From an uncultured Lachnospiraceae bacterium (lineage in GTDB: Bacteria; Bacillota; Clostridia; Lachnospirales; Lachnospiraceae): a stretch of 6,573 bases of DNA. The notes under the pieces were generated by a model. The model worked only from the letters and a program-made list of their open reading frames with translations, made no database searches and was not told where the DNA came from. Shown piece after piece: positions 5,474 through 6,573 of the stretch. Position 1 is the stretch's first letter. Every line of letters starts with the position of its first letter. Location of the stretch: positions 1-6,573 of the forward strand of contig CACXFW010000153.1 of assembly GCA_902767065.1 (NCBI GenBank), written 5' to 3'. The position numbers and the translations under genes were made by a program.

Positions 5474-5537
5474 CCGCTGCTCTTTTGCGGACTGCGCTCT
5501 TCATCCGCTGCTTTTTTACGGATTGCAGTCTCCGCTC
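5450..5537. repeat. 31-bp tandem repeat in the EAL leader, small hairpins
   Basis: Two full units (5450-5480, 5481-5511) and a diverged partial third (5512-5537) lie between the EAL promoter and its start. On the minus strand each unit has GCGGA and TCCGC as pairing arms around a variable loop; the partial unit keeps GCGGA with TCCGT, still pairable by a G-U wobble. The transcript leader of about 130 bases would thus hold two or three small hairpins in a row. Confidence 0.75.
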
Positions 5538-5556
5538 ATTCCCTCAAATCACATAT

Positions 5557-5585
5557 ATTATAAGCAGGATAGCTTAATGAAACAA
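5557..5585 (-). promoter_or_regulatory. Sigma-A promoter of the EAL gene and possible operon
   Basis: On the minus strand TTGTTT (5585-5580) and a perfect TATAAT (5562-5557) are 17 bases apart. Transcription would start near 5550 and run left through the four minus-strand genes. The -35 box is four of six to consensus. It lies next to the near-palindrome at 5589-5602. Confidence 0.7.
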
Positions 5586-5588
5586 GTG

Positions 5589-5602
5589 CGAAAGATCTCT
5601 CG
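5589..5602. promoter_or_regulatory. Near-palindrome beside the EAL -35 box
   Basis: CGAAAGATCTCTCG is a 14-base dyad with one mismatched pair, immediately upstream of the -35 hexamer. A broader TGAAAC...GTTTCA pair (5578-5583 and 5602-5607) surrounds it but is centred three bases away. The position suits an activator or repressor site. No regulator can be named. Confidence 0.3.
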
Positions 5603-5623
5603 TTTCAGATCACACCCGCCACC

Positions 5624-5747
5624 GTTGCAGGTCACACCCCGACCAGCCTCCTGCTTAAGACACAGGGATCCTTCGTTTCGACCCCCGAAAGTCTACACTC
5701 AGGATCCCTGTGTCCGCCTTGGGGCTGGCCGGAGTGTGGCCTGTAAC
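5624..5747. repeat. Long inverted repeat with apical hairpin (composite stem-loop)
   Basis: The left arm (5624-5671) and the reverse complement of the right arm (5702-5747) align along their length with one two-base gap. The innermost 13 bases, GACACAGGGATCC, pair perfectly. In the outer 27 bases all five differences are transitions, and two of them leave G-U pairs in a plus-strand RNA. The 30-base loop holds its own hairpin, TTTCG-ACCCC-CGAAA (5676-5690). It lies between two divergent promoters and outside both expected transcripts. It could be an interspersed palindromic element, a small RNA or a regulatory structure. No transposase or target duplication was found. Confidence 0.75.
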
Positions 5748-5768
5748 CCGCCGCCTGGTGCCTGCGGA

Positions 5769-5797
5769 TTGCGCCGCTGCGCTCATCTGACTATAAT
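5769..5797 (+). promoter_or_regulatory. Promoter of the right-hand acetyltransferase gene
   Basis: A perfect TATAAT (5792-5797) sits 17 bases after TTGCGC (5769-5774), which matches the -35 consensus at three of six positions. The transcript leader would be about 135 bases, which is long for a gene of this type. Confidence 0.55.
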
Positions 5798-5798
5798 T

Positions 5799-5872
5799 CA
5801 TAGAACAGGAAAGGGTCAAAACAGGAGCGGACGATCTCATGGAACAGGAACGGACTGTCCCTGCGCACAGGG
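5799..5872 (+). repeat. 39-bp-spaced direct repeat and small hairpin in the GNAT leader
   Basis: CATAGAACAGGAAAGG (5799-5814) recurs as CATGGAACAGGAACGG (5838-5853), 39 bases later, with a weaker echo, ACAGGAGCGG, at 5821-5830. A hairpin follows: CCCTG (5859-5863) with CAGGG (5868-5872) around CGCA. The second copy supplies an ATG (5839) for a 41-codon ORF that overlaps the acetyltransferase start out of frame. Function unknown. Confidence 0.5.
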
Positions 5873-5938
5873 TTCCCTGCCCAATGCAACAGACTCGAAA
5901 ACAAAAAACCTCTGCCATAACAGAAAGGAATCAAAGAA

Positions 5939-6544
5939 ATGAGCATCCGCCTCGCCGAGCATAGAGACATCGACGACATTCTCCGTCTTCTGACGCAGGT
6001 CAACATGGTTCACCACAGGATCCGGCCGGATCTGTTCAAGGGACCGGCCACAAAGTATTCCCGCGAGGAGCTCGAAGAGAAGATCCGGTCCTGGGAAGAT
6101 CACTCCACGGATGACCGGCCCGAGGACGGACAGCCTTCGGAACGCCAGCCTCTGGAACGTCAGTTTCCGGAACGCCAGCCTCTGGAAGATCAGTCTCCGA
6201 ACAGACCGTCCCGGACGGTTCCTTCCCCCAAAGATCCGGTCTTTGTCTTCCCGGACGATGACGGACACATCCTCGGATATATCTTCTGCGAAGCGCAGGA
6301 GGTTGCGGAAAGCCCGCTCAGGACCGGCATCCGCACGCTGTACATCGACGACCTGTGTGTAGACGAAACCGCCCGCGGCAGGCATGTCGGCAGGCAGCTC
6401 TACGAATACGCCATTGCATACGCCCGCGCGAACGGATTTTACAACGTCACGCTCCATGTCTGGGGAGGAAATGACCCTGCCCTGAAGTTCTACCAGAAGA
6501 TGGGAATGCAGAACCAGTACCTGTGCCTGGAGCAGATTCTGTAA
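5939..6544 (+). CDS. GNAT-family N-acetyltransferase with a repeat-expanded loop
   Basis: This is a 201-residue cytoplasmic acetyltransferase using acetyl-CoA on an unknown amine. The family is recognisable from MSIRLAEHRDIDDIL, RPDLFKGPATKY (29-40), TLYIDDLCVDE (133-143) and the cofactor loop ARGRHVGRQLY (145-155, core R148-x-x-G151). The C-terminal NVTLHVWGGNDPALKFYQKMG (169-189) is the usual GNAT end. Homologues I recall are about 150-160 residues long; the excess here is an insertion at about residues 51-98, rich in Glu, Arg, Gln and Pro with five-residue repeats, just before the strand VFVF. The start at 5939 has AAAGGA nine bases upstream. It is transcribed away from the EAL gene, so any link to the signalling genes is unproven. 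Confidence 0.9.
   Translation: MSIRLAEHRDIDDILRLLTQVNMVHHRIRPDLFKGPATKYSREELEEKIRSWEDHSTDDRPEDGQPSERQPLERQFPERQPLEDQSPNRPSRTVPSPKDPVFVFPDDDGHILGYIFCEAQEVAESPLRTGIRTLYIDDLCVDETARGRHVGRQLYEYAIAYARANGFYNVTLHVWGGNDPALKFYQKMGMQNQYLCLEQIL
6131..6205 (+). repeat. In-frame 15-bp tandem repeat inside the second GNAT gene
   Basis: Five units (6131, 6146, 6161, 6176 and 6191, each 15 bp) encode QPSER, QPLER, QFPER, QPLED and QSPNR (residues 65-89). Units two and four are nearly identical over the first 11 bases, suggesting a 30-bp higher-order unit. The encoded segment is charged and probably disordered. Confidence 0.9.
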
Positions 6545-6573
6545 AACGGATCCGTTCCGGCAATGCCGGTAAA
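6545..6573 (+). other. Palindrome and hairpin behind the GNAT gene, cut by the window edge
   Basis: Directly after the stop codon lies a perfect palindrome, AACGGATCCGTT (6545-6556), followed by CCGGC-AAT-GCCGG (6557-6569). This looks like the beginning of a transcription terminator, but no T-run is visible before the window ends. Confidence 0.35.

Noticed and set aside
4570..5577. 335-codon plus-strand open frame opposite the EAL gene
   Set aside because: It is antisense to a gene with complete catalytic motifs, has no recognisable domain, and its length follows from the base composition of the real gene.
5837..6457. 206-codon minus-strand open frame opposite the right-hand acetyltransferase
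   Set aside because: It has no known motif, shows low-complexity sequence from the repeat region, and lies opposite a clear GNAT gene with ribosome-binding site and promoter.

Overview
The window looks like chromosomal DNA of a GC-moderate Firmicute, most likely a clostridium of the Lachnospiraceae type. This rests on protein style only: a TreR-like GntR repressor, a stand-alone HPt protein of the MTLKEFY...GGDYEDV type, a GGDEF-degenerate EAL protein, and a GNAT protein of the MSIRLAEHRDI...LYIDDLCVDE type. The sigma-A promoters have good TATAAT boxes. No phage, transposase, CRISPR, tRNA or rRNA sequence was seen.

Layout. A plus-strand treR-like repressor gene (200-973) has its own promoter and ends in two tandem terminators. 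Facing it is a minus-strand run of four genes read right to left: a cyclic-di-GMP phosphodiesterase (EAL, 5418-3733), a Nudix-acetyltransferase fusion (3620-2301), a single-domain response regulator (2107-1703) and an HPt phosphotransfer protein (1462-1106). The EAL gene has a clear promoter at 5585-5557, and I see no other convincing promoter inside the run, so it may be one operon. To the right, a divergent plus-strand GNAT acetyltransferase (5939-6544) has its own promoter. The divergent gap of about 520 bp holds a long composite stem-loop.

How the genes may work together. The response regulator and HPt protein lack a histidine kinase here and presumably serve a hybrid kinase encoded elsewhere. 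The phosphodiesterase would lower c-di-GMP. The Nudix-GNAT protein looks like a nucleotide-cleaning or housekeeping enzyme carried in the same unit. These links are inferred from position only.

The most unusual property of the window is repetition. Nearly every gap, and a loop in both acetyltransferases, carries its own short tandem repeat (15, 20, 29, 31, 39, 47 or 48 bp), and the unit sequence differs at each site. In coding sequence the periods are multiples of three. The 29-bp array between the EAL gene and the Nudix-GNAT gene forms an unbroken chain of four tiny ORFs of 9-10 codons. Each is joined to the next by a stop/start overlap, beginning in the EAL stop codon and ending in the Nudix-GNAT start codon. 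A 47-bp array upstream of the response regulator forms a similar but shorter relay. These look like translational-coupling junctions multiplied by tandem duplication, and they are the best candidates here for something undescribed.
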